A stretch of 64,000 nt of DNA from Paracoccus amoyensis (GTDB taxonomy: Bacteria > Pseudomonadota > Alphaproteobacteria > Rhodobacterales > Rhodobacteraceae): positions 186,001-250,000 of the forward strand of contig NZ_JACOQL010000001.1 of NCBI RefSeq assembly GCF_014490725.1. The letters run 5' to 3'. This document shows, piece after piece, positions 9,342-17,804 of the stretch. The notes beneath the pieces were generated by a model. It searched no databases, was not told where the DNA came from, and worked only from the letters and a program-made list of their open reading frames with translations. The stretch's first letter is position 1. The number at the start of each line of letters is the position of its first letter. The translations under genes were made by a program, and so were the position numbers.

Positions 9342-10394
9342 TCAGACAAGACCGCGAAGCTTCTGGAGTTCGTGCAGCATCGGGCCAAGCTTGCCGCAAT
9401 AATCCGGGTCTTTTGCCGAATACTCATCCACGACCTCCAGCGAGTATCGGCGCAGATTTTCCAGCGCCTCGTCGTCAAGCTGGGTCAGTTCGCCGCCTTT
9501 CTCATCGACGAAGCGCTGCGCATAGGTCATGTCGCGATACAGGAAATGTGCGCTTGCATCGGCCGAGGTTGCACGAACGACCTCATTGAAGATCGCCTGA
9601 ATCTCGGGGCTGATCTTGCTCCAGGTGTCCAGCCCGACGATCACCTCGCCGTTGAGATGGCCAACAAGGTCGGGGCGCACGATATATTTGTTCACCTCAT
9701 GCAGATTCATTCCCCAACCGGTCGAGGTCGAGCCCCAATGTGCCCCATCGACCACGCCGGTTTGCAGGCCCTGATACAGCTCCGCCCCCGGTATCGACAC
9801 AGGCGTCGCGCCCATTTTGATGAAGACATCGGCGGCCGGCCCGGTCGAGCGCACTTTCCAGCCGGCAAAATCGGCGACCGTGCGCAGCGGGCGGTTCGAA
9901 TAAAGTGCCAGCCCGGCATAGGACACCGGCCCTGCCTGATAGATGCCCTGCGCGGCATAGGCCTCGCGGATGATATCCAGCGCGCCCATCTCATACATGA
10001 AGGCGGCCATTTCCTCGTGCGTGTCCCACATGCCGATAAAGCCGTTCAGATGGGCGGCGGCGGGAATGCGACCGATCCAATAGGCGGGATAGATGAAGGC
10101 GCTTTCCAACAGGCCCCGACGCACGGCATCCAAAGCCTCGCCGGTGCGGACAAGCCCGTCATTCTGCACCGGAGTGATCGTCAGCTCGCCACCTGTCGCC
10201 TCGGTCACCCGGTTGCAGAATTTGACGAAGACCTCCTCGTAATACCAGACCCCGGTCGGCCAGTGGGTCTGCATCCGCCAAGTGGTGGTGCCCTGCGCGA
10301 TGGCGGGCGGCGCGGCCAGCGCGGCGATGGTCAGGGCGGCGGTCGTGCCGGTCAGGAAATGGCGGCGCGATGGCGTTGTCGGCTTCTGGTTCAT
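9342..10394 (-). CDS. dctP: TRAP transporter substrate-binding protein DctP/TakP type
   Basis: Periplasmic receptor for a carboxylate TRAP importer, 350 residues. It opens with a twin-arginine signal SRRHFLTG and a hydrophobic stretch ending in PPAIAQG, so export is probably by Tat. Family features include the WRMQTHWPTGVWYYEE opening strand and GWKVRSTGPAADVFIKMGATPV, whose arginine usually holds the ligand carboxylate. The variant resembles the 2-oxo-acid-binding TakP branch. The chosen ATG has a GAGGAG site eight bases upstream. It ends the operon that also carries acyl-CoA enzymes, which suggests that the ligand is an organic acid degraded through CoA thioesters. Confidence 0.9.
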   Translation of the reverse strand: MNQKPTTPSRRHFLTGTTAALTIAALAAPPAIAQGTTTWRMQTHWPTGVWYYEEVFVKFCNRVTEATGGELTITPVQNDGLVRTGEALDAVRRGLLESAFIYPAYWIGRIPAAAHLNGFIGMWDTHEEMAAFMYEMGALDIIREAYAAQGIYQAGPVSYAGLALYSNRPLRTVADFAGWKVRSTGPAADVFIKMGATPVSIPGAELYQGLQTGVVDGAHWGSTSTGWGMNLHEVNKYIVRPDLVGHLNGEVIVGLDTWSKISPEIQAIFNEVVRATSADASAHFLYRDMTYAQRFVDEKGGELTQLDDEALENLRRYSLEVVDEYSAKDPDYCGKLGPMLHELQKLRGLV

Positions 10395-10430
10395 TTTGAT
10401 CTCCTCTCTCTGTTGGGTCATGGGGCGCGG

Positions 10431-11725
10431 TCAGGCGCCGGTCGTTGCCGTGATAATTTGCGGAAAGGCGAAGAGCAGCGCGCCAACGCCCAGCATCAGC
10501 AGCAGGAACGGGAACACCGCCGCATAGATCTGCGTGATCGGCGTCTTGGGGCTGGGGTTTTGAGATAGAACAGGTTATAGCCGAAGGGCGGCGAGATATA
10601 GCCAATGCACAGGTTCAACTGGAACAGGATGCAGAACCAGATCGGGTCAAAGCCAAGCTGCACCACGATCGGAAAGAAGATCGGCAGCACCAGCAGGATG
10701 ATCCCCACCGGATCCAGGAACATTCCCAGGATCAACGTGATCAGCTGCATCAGCAGGATTGTCACCCAGGGCGAGGCACTGAGACCGGACAGCATTTGCT
10801 GCATGAAGGCCGTTCCGCCGCCACTGCCATAGATCGAGGTGAACGCGGTGGCACCGAAGACGATCCAGATCACCATCCCGGTGACGGATGCGGTGGTGAA
10901 GCTGACCTCTTTGATATAGCGCCAGTTCAATTCGCCCCGCAGTGCAACCGACAGGGTGACGGCGGCAGCGCCGATGGCGGCGGCCTCGGTCGGGGTCGCG
11001 ATGCCCTGAAAGATCGAGACCAGCACCGACAAGATGATCAGCACCGGCAGGATCACCGATTTCAGCGACGCCAGCCTTTCGCGCAAGGGCGGCGTCTGCC
11101 CAAGTGTCGGGGCCAGTTCCGGGCGCATCCGGCTGCGGATCGCCACATAGCTCATGAAGACGGCCAGAACGATCAGCCCGGCCACCATGCCACCCAGAAA
11201 CAGCCGCCCGATGGATTGTCCGGTCTGCATCCCGATCAGGATCAGCGTGATCGAGGGCGGGATCAGGATGCCCAATGTGCCCGATGCGCCGATGGTGCCC
11301 AGCACGAATTTGCGGTTATAGCCGCGCTGATCCATTGCCGGAATGCCGACCATGCCGGTGGTGATCGTCGAGGCCGCGCAACTGCCGGTCATGGCCGACA
11401 GCGTGGCAGCGAAACCCGAGGTGCCCAGCAGCAGCCCACCCGGCATCCGCCCCGACCACAGGTAGAAAGCGTGATACAGATCGCTGGCGATCTTGGACTT
11501 GGCCAGTGCCACACCGATGAAGGTGAACAGCGGGATCGCTGACAGCAGGATTGACCACATCCCGCCGAAGGCTGCCGAAACGATGGAATACATGCCGTTC
11601 GGCCCAAAGATCAGGTAGCCGAAGACCACGGCGGTGCCGCCCATGGCGAAGGACAGCGAAATACCGCAGATGATGGCGATCAGCAACATGCCGAACATGC
11701 CATAGGTCAGGATTTCAGGCGTCAT
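10431..11725 (-). CDS. dctM: TRAP transporter large permease DctM, frameshifted near the C-terminus
   Basis: Large membrane subunit of the TRAP importer, with many hydrophobic segments and the family motifs ILIPPSITLILIG and FLDPVGIILLVLPIFFPI. As written, the frame stops at 10496 after an un-family-like basic tail (PRRRSRRSMRR). One extra base in the AAAACCCC run (plus-strand 10554-10561) restores a hydrophobic end reading KTPITQIYAAVFPFLLLM and a stop at 10431, 36 bases before dctP. The coordinates given include that tail. This is a one-base deletion or a sequencing error; the natural protein is probably about 431 residues. Confidence 0.85.
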
Positions 11726-12269
11726 GGGTCAGCATCTCCTGTTCGGCATCGGCTGGCGTGGCAGCCTCGGCGCCGCTTGGCGAAATCAGGTAAAGCACGG
11801 ACTTGATCGCCTCGTTGACGCCCTGAAGGGTGATCAGCAGGCTGCCAAGGAAAAGCGCCAGCTTGGGCGGCCACATGGCGTGGCGAAGGGCGCTGTCGTC
11901 GACTTCGGCCCATCGCCAGGCATCAAGAAAGAAGCGCCAGCCCTCGATGGTCAGGACCAGGCCCCACAGGATCAGAAAGGCGTAGTTCAGCAGGTCCAGA
12001 ACGGCATTCCGGCGCGAGGACTCAGGCGTCAGCAGGATATCGACCCGCACGTGATCGCGCTGGATCAGCGTATATGCTCCGATCAGAATGAAATAAGATC
12101 CGAAGATGCGCTGCGTATAGCCATGTGCCCAGACCGTCGGCTGCCCGAAGACATAGCGCGCGACGACCTCATAGCAGAGCACTGCGATGCCGGCCCAGAT
12201 CAGGAAACTGACGACCTGGCCGATGGCGGCGTTCATCTGGTCGATGGTGCGGGTCAGGCGGCGGATCAT
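11715..12269 (-). CDS. dctQ: TRAP transporter small permease DctQ
   Basis: Small four-helix membrane subunit of the TRAP importer, 184 residues. Hydrophobic segments begin at about residues 18, 53, 96 and 138. The motif EVVARYVFGQPTVW in the first third is characteristic (R-x-x-F-x-x-P-x-x-W). The ATG follows AAGGAGG. It overlaps the kinase gene stop by ATGA upstream and dctM by 11 bases downstream. These overlaps tie the transporter to the catabolic genes. Confidence 0.9.
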   Translation of the reverse strand: MIRRLTRTIDQMNAAIGQVVSFLIWAGIAVLCYEVVARYVFGQPTVWAHGYTQRIFGSYFILIGAYTLIQRDHVRVDILLTPESSRRNAVLDLLNYAFLILWGLVLTIEGWRFFLDAWRWAEVDDSALRHAMWPPKLALFLGSLLITLQGVNEAIKSVLYLISPSGAEAATPADAEQEMLTHDA

Positions 12270-13294
12270 TCTTTGTCCTCCTTTTCGGTGCGTTCGATGA
12301 TATCCAGCCCGCGCTGTGCAAAGCGCTCGGCCAGCGGGGCGAGGTTGGCGGCCTCGGCCGAGGCGGCATTGCCGCTGCGGGCGCGGTCGGCGATGCCGAC
12401 GAAGATCGCGGCAAAGCGGAACATGGCGAAGGCGCGGTGGAAGGTGGTCAGCGGAATGTCGGTGATGGCATTTGCCTGATATTCGGCGACGAACTCCTCC
12501 AGCGTGGGGATGCCGGCATCGGCCCAATCCGTTCCCAGAATGCCGCCATATTCATCGGGCGCGCTGGCCCATGGCATCGCGCAAAAGCCCAGATCGGCCA
12601 GCGGATGACCAAGCGTCGACAACTCCCAGTCCAGGATGGCGATGACGCGCGGCTCGGTCGGGTGGAACATCATGTTGCCGATGCGGAAATCGCCATGGCT
12701 GATGGCAACCGCGCCGTCATCAGGCGGCGCATGCCGGACGATCCAGTCGGTCAACTTGTCCAGCGCGGGGATACGCGGCCCGGTCGATTCCCGGCATTGG
12801 CGGGACCAGCGGGCGATCTGGCGTTCGAAGTAATTGCCGGGCTTGCCATAATCGGACAGGCCGATCTGATCCGGGCGCACCGCATGCAGCCGCGCCAGCG
12901 TGCGGGCCGTGTCCAGATACATCGCGCGCCGGTCATCGGGGCTGACGCCCTGCAGCGAGCAATCCGAAAACACCCGCCCATCCAGCCAGTCCATCAGATA
13001 GAATGGGCGGCCAAGAACCGTCTCGTCCTCTTCCAGCCAGCGCACGGTGGGCACCGGCACGCCGGTCGGGCCAAGCGCGTTCATGACGCGGTATTCACGC
13101 TCGATCGCATGGGCACCGGGGAGCAAGGGACCGGGCGGCTTGATACGCAGAACGAAGCGTTCGCCCCCGAAGATCACCTGATAGGTCGGGTTCGACTGCC
13201 CGCCCGAGATTTGCGTCACCACCAGCCCGGACTTGCCCGGCAGCTTCCCGGCCAGCCAGCCTTCCAGCGCAGCAAGATCAAGATCATTGCTCAT
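12266..13294 (-). CDS. APH-family phosphotransferase, ACAD10/11 or LvaA-like acyl-CoA kinase
   Basis: Kinase of the aminoglycoside phosphotransferase fold, 342 residues. The glycine-rich opening GGQSNPTYQV is near residue 30, the ATP-anchoring lysine in FVLRIKPPG, the catalytic loop at ISHGDFRIGNMMF and the metal aspartate in VIAILDWELSTLGHPLADLGF. This last motif is typical of the branch fused to or encoded beside acyl-CoA dehydrogenases. Characterised relatives (LvaA, the ACAD10/11 N-terminal domain) phosphorylate 4-hydroxyacyl-CoA. It overlaps the ligase gene by 11 bases and dctQ by four. Antibiotic resistance is unlikely given this context. Confidence 0.87.
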   Translation of the reverse strand: MSNDLDLAALEGWLAGKLPGKSGLVVTQISGGQSNPTYQVIFGGERFVLRIKPPGPLLPGAHAIEREYRVMNALGPTGVPVPTVRWLEEDETVLGRPFYLMDWLDGRVFSDCSLQGVSPDDRRAMYLDTARTLARLHAVRPDQIGLSDYGKPGNYFERQIARWSRQCRESTGPRIPALDKLTDWIVRHAPPDDGAVAISHGDFRIGNMMFHPTEPRVIAILDWELSTLGHPLADLGFCAMPWASAPDEYGGILGTDWADAGIPTLEEFVAEYQANAITDIPLTTFHRAFAMFRFAAIFVGIADRARSGNAASAEAANLAPLAERFAQRGLDIIERTEKEDKE

Positions 13295-14861
13295 CGACCA
13301 TCTCCTTCGCCCTCTGGCGCAATGCGAATTTCTGGACCTTGCCGGTCGCGGTCTTGGGCAGGGGGCCCAGCACGAACCGTCGCGGCCGCTTGAACCCTGC
13401 CAGATGATCGCGGCAGAACCGGTCCAAGGCCTGCGGATCAGGGGTGCAGCCCGTCTTGGCTTCGATGAAGGCCCATGCGGTTTCGCCCCATTTCGCATCC
13501 GGCGCGGCGACCACGGCCGCGATCAGCACATCAGGGTGCTGGTGCAGCACGGTCTCGACTTCGAGGCTGGAAAAGTTCTCGCCGCCGGAAATGATGATGT
13601 CTTTCGCCCGGTCCTGAATCTGGATTTCGCCGTCTGGATGCAGCACCGCCAGATCGCCAGTGCGAAACACGCCGCCGCCAAGCGCCTGCGCCGTCGCCTC
13701 GGGGTCGCGGTAATAGCCGGCCATCAGGGTGTTGCCGCACAGCGCGATTTCGCCCACGGTGCGGCCATCGGCGGGAACGCCCTGGCCCTGCGCATCCAGA
13801 ACCAGCACCCGGCCCACCGTCAGATGCCGGACGCCCTGCCGCGCCAGCCGCGCGGCGCGCTGCGACAGCGTGGCATCGGGCGCAAGGACCGGATCGTTCA
13901 GCGTCACCGGGCCATAGCTTTCGGTCAGCCCGTAAAGGTGAACGATCTCGAAGCCCAGTTCCTGCATCCGCGCGATCAGCGCCGGGGTCGGCGCGGCGCC
14001 ACCGGTGCCGACCTTGACGGGCGCGGGGGCAGGGTCGCGCATCTCTTCCAGCAGCATATACAGCACGACCGGCGCGCAGCACATATGGGTGACGCAATGG
14101 GCGGCGATCAGGTCGATCATCTGCGCCGGCTCGATCCTGTCCAGACAGATATGCGTGCCGCCCGCCGCCGTGACCGCCCATGTATGGGTCCAGCCGTTGC
14201 AATGAAACATCGGCAGCGTCCACAGATAGCGCGTGCGGTCGTCGAACTTCAGCGCCGCGACATTGCCGAGTGCGTTCAGCCAGGCACCGCGATGAGTATA
14301 GACGACACCCTTCGGACGGCCGGTCGTGCCCGAGGTATAGTTCAGCGCGATGGCCGCGTTTTCGTTCACCGGAGCGCCCGTCAGATCTGCCTCGGGCAGA
14401 TCGGCGGCGAACAGGTCCAGCCCGTCGCCCGCGCCCGGCGCTGAACACAGCGCGACCGTCGGCAGCGGCAGCGCGTCCAGACCGGTCAGCGTCCCGGCAT
14501 CGCCGATCAGCACCCGGCTTTGCGCATGACCGAGGATATAGCCGACCTCATCCGCGTTCAGCCGCGTGTTGACGGCGTTCAGCACCGCCCCGATGCCGGG
14601 CACCGCGAAATGCGCGGCCAGCAGTTCGGGCCGGTTGGGCAGGATCAGCGACACGACATTGCCCGGCCCGACGCCCTGCGCCCGCAGCCAGAAGGCCATG
14701 CGGCGCACCAAGGCGCCGAATTCGGCATAGGTCAGCTTCAGATCGCGCCAGATGATGGCGGGCCGATCGGCATGGACCTGTTCGGCACGGCGCAGAAAGG
14801 CCAGCGGTGTCAGCGCTTCGTAGTTTGTGGCGCAGGGCGCCAGATACGGCTCATCGAACAT
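13284..14861 (-). CDS. AMP-binding acyl-CoA ligase
   Basis: Adenylate-forming enzyme that should activate a carboxylic acid with ATP and CoA, 525 residues. The AMP-binding motif YTSGTTGRPKGVVYTHRG is near residue 175, the second core motif at HLYGLTESYGPVT, the hinge at YRDPEATAQALGGGVFRTGDLAVL and the C-terminal catalytic lysine in LPKTATGKVQKF. Sequence style is that of medium- to long-chain acyl-CoA ligases. It is preceded by the acyl-CoA dehydrogenase gene with a 42-base gap and overlaps the kinase gene. It would supply the first CoA thioester of the pathway. Confidence 0.92.
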   Translation of the reverse strand: MFDEPYLAPCATNYEALTPLAFLRRAEQVHADRPAIIWRDLKLTYAEFGALVRRMAFWLRAQGVGPGNVVSLILPNRPELLAAHFAVPGIGAVLNAVNTRLNADEVGYILGHAQSRVLIGDAGTLTGLDALPLPTVALCSAPGAGDGLDLFAADLPEADLTGAPVNENAAIALNYTSGTTGRPKGVVYTHRGAWLNALGNVAALKFDDRTRYLWTLPMFHCNGWTHTWAVTAAGGTHICLDRIEPAQMIDLIAAHCVTHMCCAPVVLYMLLEEMRDPAPAPVKVGTGGAAPTPALIARMQELGFEIVHLYGLTESYGPVTLNDPVLAPDATLSQRAARLARQGVRHLTVGRVLVLDAQGQGVPADGRTVGEIALCGNTLMAGYYRDPEATAQALGGGVFRTGDLAVLHPDGEIQIQDRAKDIIISGGENFSSLEVETVLHQHPDVLIAAVVAAPDAKWGETAWAFIEAKTGCTPDPQALDRFCRDHLAGFKRPRRFVLGPLPKTATGKVQKFALRQRAKEMVDEQ

Positions 14862-14903
14862 TGCTCCCTCCTCCCAGTGACGAATGTTCTTTGGCAGCGG
14901 CCC

Positions 14904-16112
14904 TCAGGCGGTGCTGACGGGCCAGGTCCAGAACCCATCGGGATTGTCCGCTTGCAGGCGATTCAGCACCATCTGATGCACCTCGTCCGCGCCATCGACC
15001 AACCGCGCCTGCCGGGCATAGCGGTAGATCCATTCCAGCACCGTGTCGGTGGAATAGCCCCGCGCGCCGTTGATCTGGATCGCCACATCGGCGGCCTTGT
15101 GCAGCAGGTTCGCGACGTGGATTTTTGCCATCGAGACTTCCTGGCGGGCGAAATCGCCCTGATCCAGCGTCCATGCGGCCTTCATCACCAGCAGGCGGCC
15201 GATCTCGATCCCCATGGCCAGATCGCCCATCTTGATCTGGGTGCTTTCGCGATCGCCCAGCCGGATGCCAAAACCGGTCCGGCTGCCGGCATAGTCCCGC
15301 GCGATCTCGGTGCAACGCTTGGCCAGACCCAGCCAGCGCATGCAATGGGTCAGCCGCGCCGGGCCAAGCCGCATCTGGGTCAGCTTCAGCCCCTGTCCCT
15401 CGCCCAGAAGGATGCGGTCGGCGGGCAGCTCCATCCCGTCATAGACGATCTCGCAATGGCCGCCATGTTCCTCGGGGCCCATGATCGGGATGCGGCGTTC
15501 GATGCGCCAGCCGGGGTCGTCGCGGTGGTGCAGGAAAGCGGTCAGGCCGCGGCGCGGATCGTCCGAGGTGCGGGCCATGACGATGAAATGGGCGGCGTCC
15601 TCGGCGCCGGTGATGAACCATTTCCGGCCGGTCAGCACATAGCGGTCGCCGCGCTTTTCCGCCCGCGTGCGCATCATGCCCGGATCCGAGCCACCGCCGG
15701 GCGACGGTTCGGTCATGGCAAAGGCGGAACTGACGCTGCCCGCGACAATCGGCGCCAGCCAGCGCTCCTTCTGCGCCTCGGTCGCGGCCTTTTCCAGCAC
15801 CATCATATTGCCGTCGTCGGGCGCCGCCGCGTTGAACACCACCGGCCCAAAGATCGAGCGGTTCATCGCCTCATAGCAGACCGCCATGCCGACCTTGCCC
15901 AGCCCTTGCCCGCCGTTTTCCTTGGACACCTGCAGGCACCACAGGCCCTGATCGCGCGCCTGTGCCCGCAGGTCCGTCAGCGCCGCGCGGCCGATATTGC
16001 CGTGCTCGTCCCAGAGGCTGCGATGGCCCTCGACTGGTAGGATGCGGCTATCGACGAACGCCGCGATGCGGGCGCGGTAATCCTCGATCTCGGGGGAGAT
16101 GGTGAAGTCCAT
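14904..16112 (-). CDS. Acyl-CoA dehydrogenase, ACAD11-like
   Basis: FAD flavoenzyme oxidising or transforming acyl-CoA, 402 residues. Motifs include FAMTEPSPGGGSDPGMMRT and the FAD-contact stretch YVLTGRKWFITGAEDA. Near the C-terminus ARGYSTDTVLEWIYRYARQARLVDGADEVHQM is the usual FAD and active-site end. The IARPRRGLTAFLHHRDDPGW-like middle and partner kinase resemble the C-terminal half of ACAD10/11. In those enzymes a phosphorylated 4-hydroxyacyl-CoA is rearranged to the 3-hydroxyacyl-CoA. Function in that route here is inferred from context. A nine-base gap separates it from the SDR gene. Confidence 0.92.
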   Translation of the reverse strand: MDFTISPEIEDYRARIAAFVDSRILPVEGHRSLWDEHGNIGRAALTDLRAQARDQGLWCLQVSKENGGQGLGKVGMAVCYEAMNRSIFGPVVFNAAAPDDGNMMVLEKAATEAQKERWLAPIVAGSVSSAFAMTEPSPGGGSDPGMMRTRAEKRGDRYVLTGRKWFITGAEDAAHFIVMARTSDDPRRGLTAFLHHRDDPGWRIERRIPIMGPEEHGGHCEIVYDGMELPADRILLGEGQGLKLTQMRLGPARLTHCMRWLGLAKRCTEIARDYAGSRTGFGIRLGDRESTQIKMGDLAMGIEIGRLLVMKAAWTLDQGDFARQEVSMAKIHVANLLHKAADVAIQINGARGYSTDTVLEWIYRYARQARLVDGADEVHQMVLNRLQADNPDGFWTWPVSTA

Positions 16113-16121
16113 GATGGCCTC

Positions 16122-16895
16122 CTAAAGCGATGAAACAAGATGGCCGCCATCGACGGCGATATCGGCACCGGTGATGAAGCGGCCCATGTCGGACAAGAGC
16201 AGCAACAGCGCCCCGTCCAGATCCTGCGGCTGGCCAAGGCGGCGCTGCGGCACGCGGCGGATCAGCGCCTGACCCTGTTCGGTGGCAAAGAAATGGCTGT
16301 TCAGGTCGGTCTCGATATAGCCGGGGCTGAGGCTATTGACGCGGATGCCGTGGCGCGCCCATTCCAGCGCCAGCGCACGGGTCAGTTGCAGCACCCCGCC
16401 CTTGGACGCCGCATAGGCCGCGACATGGCCCGAGACGCGCGAGCCGAGGATCGAGGCGACGTTGACGATGGCGCCACCCCGACCGGCCTCGCGCATCGCC
16501 GCCGCCGTGGCGCGGGCGACGTGGAACACGCCCTTGAGGTTGGTGTCGATCACCGCGTCCAGCGTGTCCTGATCCAGATCGAGCGCGGCACAGGAATGCG
16601 ACACGCCGGCATTGTTGACGACCAGATCGAAGACCTGCCCCGAGAGCGCCGCCTGCACCGCCTGCGCCGAACTGACATCCAGCGCCAGCGGCGTCGCCTG
16701 ATGCCCCTGATCGCGCAGGTCAGCGCACAGCGTCTCGACCCGGTCGATCCGCCGCGCGGCGGCGACAACATGCGCGCCCTGCTGCGCCAGAAGCCGCGCG
16801 AAATGCGCCCCGAGGCCGGTTGAGGCACCGGTTATCAGGGCTGTGCGGCCCGCCATGCCGGGCCATGAATGAAGGTGGTGTTCAGTTTTGGTCAT
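16122..16895 (-). CDS. Short-chain dehydrogenase/reductase
   Basis: NAD(P)-dependent oxidoreductase, 257 residues, first gene of the minus-strand operon. The cofactor motif TGASTGLGAHFARLL starts near residue 18. NNAGVSHS follows, and the catalytic serine and YxxxK are in VNVASILGSRVSGHVAAYAASKGGV. In levulinate-type pathways an SDR oxidises the 3-hydroxyacyl-CoA; this is the proposed but unproven role. An AGGAGGG ribosome site precedes the ATG. The promoter region carries a -35/-10 pair and two operator-like sequences shared with the divergent TetR gene. Confidence 0.9.
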   Translation of the reverse strand: MTKTEHHLHSWPGMAGRTALITGASTGLGAHFARLLAQQGAHVVAAARRIDRVETLCADLRDQGHQATPLALDVSSAQAVQAALSGQVFDLVVNNAGVSHSCAALDLDQDTLDAVIDTNLKGVFHVARATAAAMREAGRGGAIVNVASILGSRVSGHVAAYAASKGGVLQLTRALALEWARHGIRVNSLSPGYIETDLNSHFFATEQGQALIRRVPQRRLGQPQDLDGALLLLLSDMGRFITGADIAVDGGHLVSSL

Positions 16896-16912
16896 GGCGT
16901 CAACCCTCCTAT

Positions 16913-16925
16913 CGAGCGCTCGCTC
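16913..16925. promoter_or_regulatory. Putative TetR operator, copy 1
   Basis: CGAGCGCTCG is a perfect 10-bp palindrome, extended on one side to CGAGCGCTCGCTC. It is 18 bases upstream of the SDR start and shares the GAGCG-TCGCT core with copy 2 at 16960-16973. Confidence 0.55.
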
Positions 16926-16930
16926 ATTTT

Positions 16931-16960
16931 TTTATGCGGGAGGAGGTGCCAACTTGTCAA
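16931..16960 (-). promoter_or_regulatory. Predicted promoter of the SDR-ligase-TRAP operon
   Basis: On the minus strand TTGACA (16960-16955) and CATAAA (16936-16931) are separated by 18 bases, a good sigma-70-like pair. The start point would fall near 16924, inside the first operator-like palindrome. The second copy touches the -35 element. Repression by the adjacent TetR protein would follow naturally. Confidence 0.55.
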
Positions 16961-16973
16961 GCGAGCGTTCGTT
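16960..16973. promoter_or_regulatory. Putative TetR operator, copy 2
   Basis: AGCGAGCGTTCGTT, a near-palindrome whose reverse complement AACGAACGCTCGCT aligns with copy 1. It abuts the predicted -35 box of the SDR operon and lies about 95 bases before the TetR start. Confidence 0.5.
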
Positions 16974-17066
16974 CTATAAATTGCGACGAAAGATTCCAGA
17001 CGCAATGTCAGGGCGTGGATACCGGGTTGGTTGTCGCAACGATCATTGAAGAGAAGGGCACCGAAA

Positions 17067-17765
17067 ATGTTGGAATTAAAGGGTCATACGGGCGACGACC
17101 TGTGCCGTTCGATGCTGGAACGGCATGCAGATGTCATCTCGGTCCAGAAGCCTGACGTTGCACTGAAAAAGCTGAAAATCATCATCTCGGCAGCGCTGAA
17201 ACTGTCCAACAGCAAGGGCTTTCAGGCGATGTCCTTGCGTGACCTGTCGAAAGAATCAGGCGTTTCGATGGGGGGGCTTTACGCCTATTTCGACAGCAAG
17301 ACCACGCTGCTGAACATGATCCTGTCCGAAGTCACCGGGGCGGTCGACAGCGTTCTGGGCAACCCGCCGCCCGAAGTGGTCAGCGATCCGATCGAACATC
17401 TGAAATGGTTGATCGAGGCGCATATCCGCCTGACCGAGGAGATGCAGCCATGGTTCAGCTTTGCCTTCATGGAGGCCAAGAATTTTCCCGCCAAGGAGCG
17501 TGGCAGGGCTGTCGATAGCGAGGCGTTGACCGAATCTCTGTTCGCCGAGGTTACGGCCCGCGCCATCGCCGATGGTCGCTTCCGCCCCGGCGTGACACCC
17601 CTTTTGCCGACGATGATCAAGCCGCTTCTGCAAGACTGGTATGTCAAACGCGCCAAATACCGCCGTCGCAAGGTGTCGGTCGACGATTATATTGCGGCGG
17701 TGCAGGAAATGGTCCTGACCACCTGCCTGCCCGTCGATCAGCTTTCCCACCCCGCGGCTGGATGA
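17067..17765 (+). CDS. TetR family transcriptional regulator
   Basis: Repressor-type DNA-binding protein, 232 residues from the ATG at 17067; an in-frame TTG at 17031 is a weaker alternative. The helix-turn-helix is around FQAMSLRDLSKESGVSMGGLYAYFDSKTTLL near residue 55, after an unusually long N-terminal arm of about 35 residues. The rest is an all-helical ligand and dimer domain. It is divergent from the SDR-ligase-TRAP operon and is followed 39 bases later by a quinone oxidoreductase. It probably controls both and senses an acyl-CoA or organic acid; the ligand is not known. Confidence 0.9.
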   Translation: MLELKGHTGDDLCRSMLERHADVISVQKPDVALKKLKIIISAALKLSNSKGFQAMSLRDLSKESGVSMGGLYAYFDSKTTLLNMILSEVTGAVDSVLGNPPPEVVSDPIEHLKWLIEAHIRLTEEMQPWFSFAFMEAKNFPAKERGRAVDSEALTESLFAEVTARAIADGRFRPGVTPLLPTMIKPLLQDWYVKRAKYRRRKVSVDDYIAAVQEMVLTTCLPVDQLSHPAAG

Positions 17766-17804
17766 TTTCCCAAACCCATTTCTGAAAATCAAGGAGACAT
17801 TCCT

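Noticed and set aside
12266..13294. Aminoglycoside resistance gene
   Set aside because: The phosphotransferase fold is shared, but the LDWELSTLGHPLADLGF motif and the acyl-CoA operon point to an acyl-CoA kinase.
14520..16040. Long open frame of about 506 codons on the plus strand opposite the acyl-CoA dehydrogenase
   Set aside because: It is fully antisense to a clear enzyme gene, has no family sequence and is explained by GC-rich codon use. The same applies to long plus-strand frames opposite the ligase and kinase genes.
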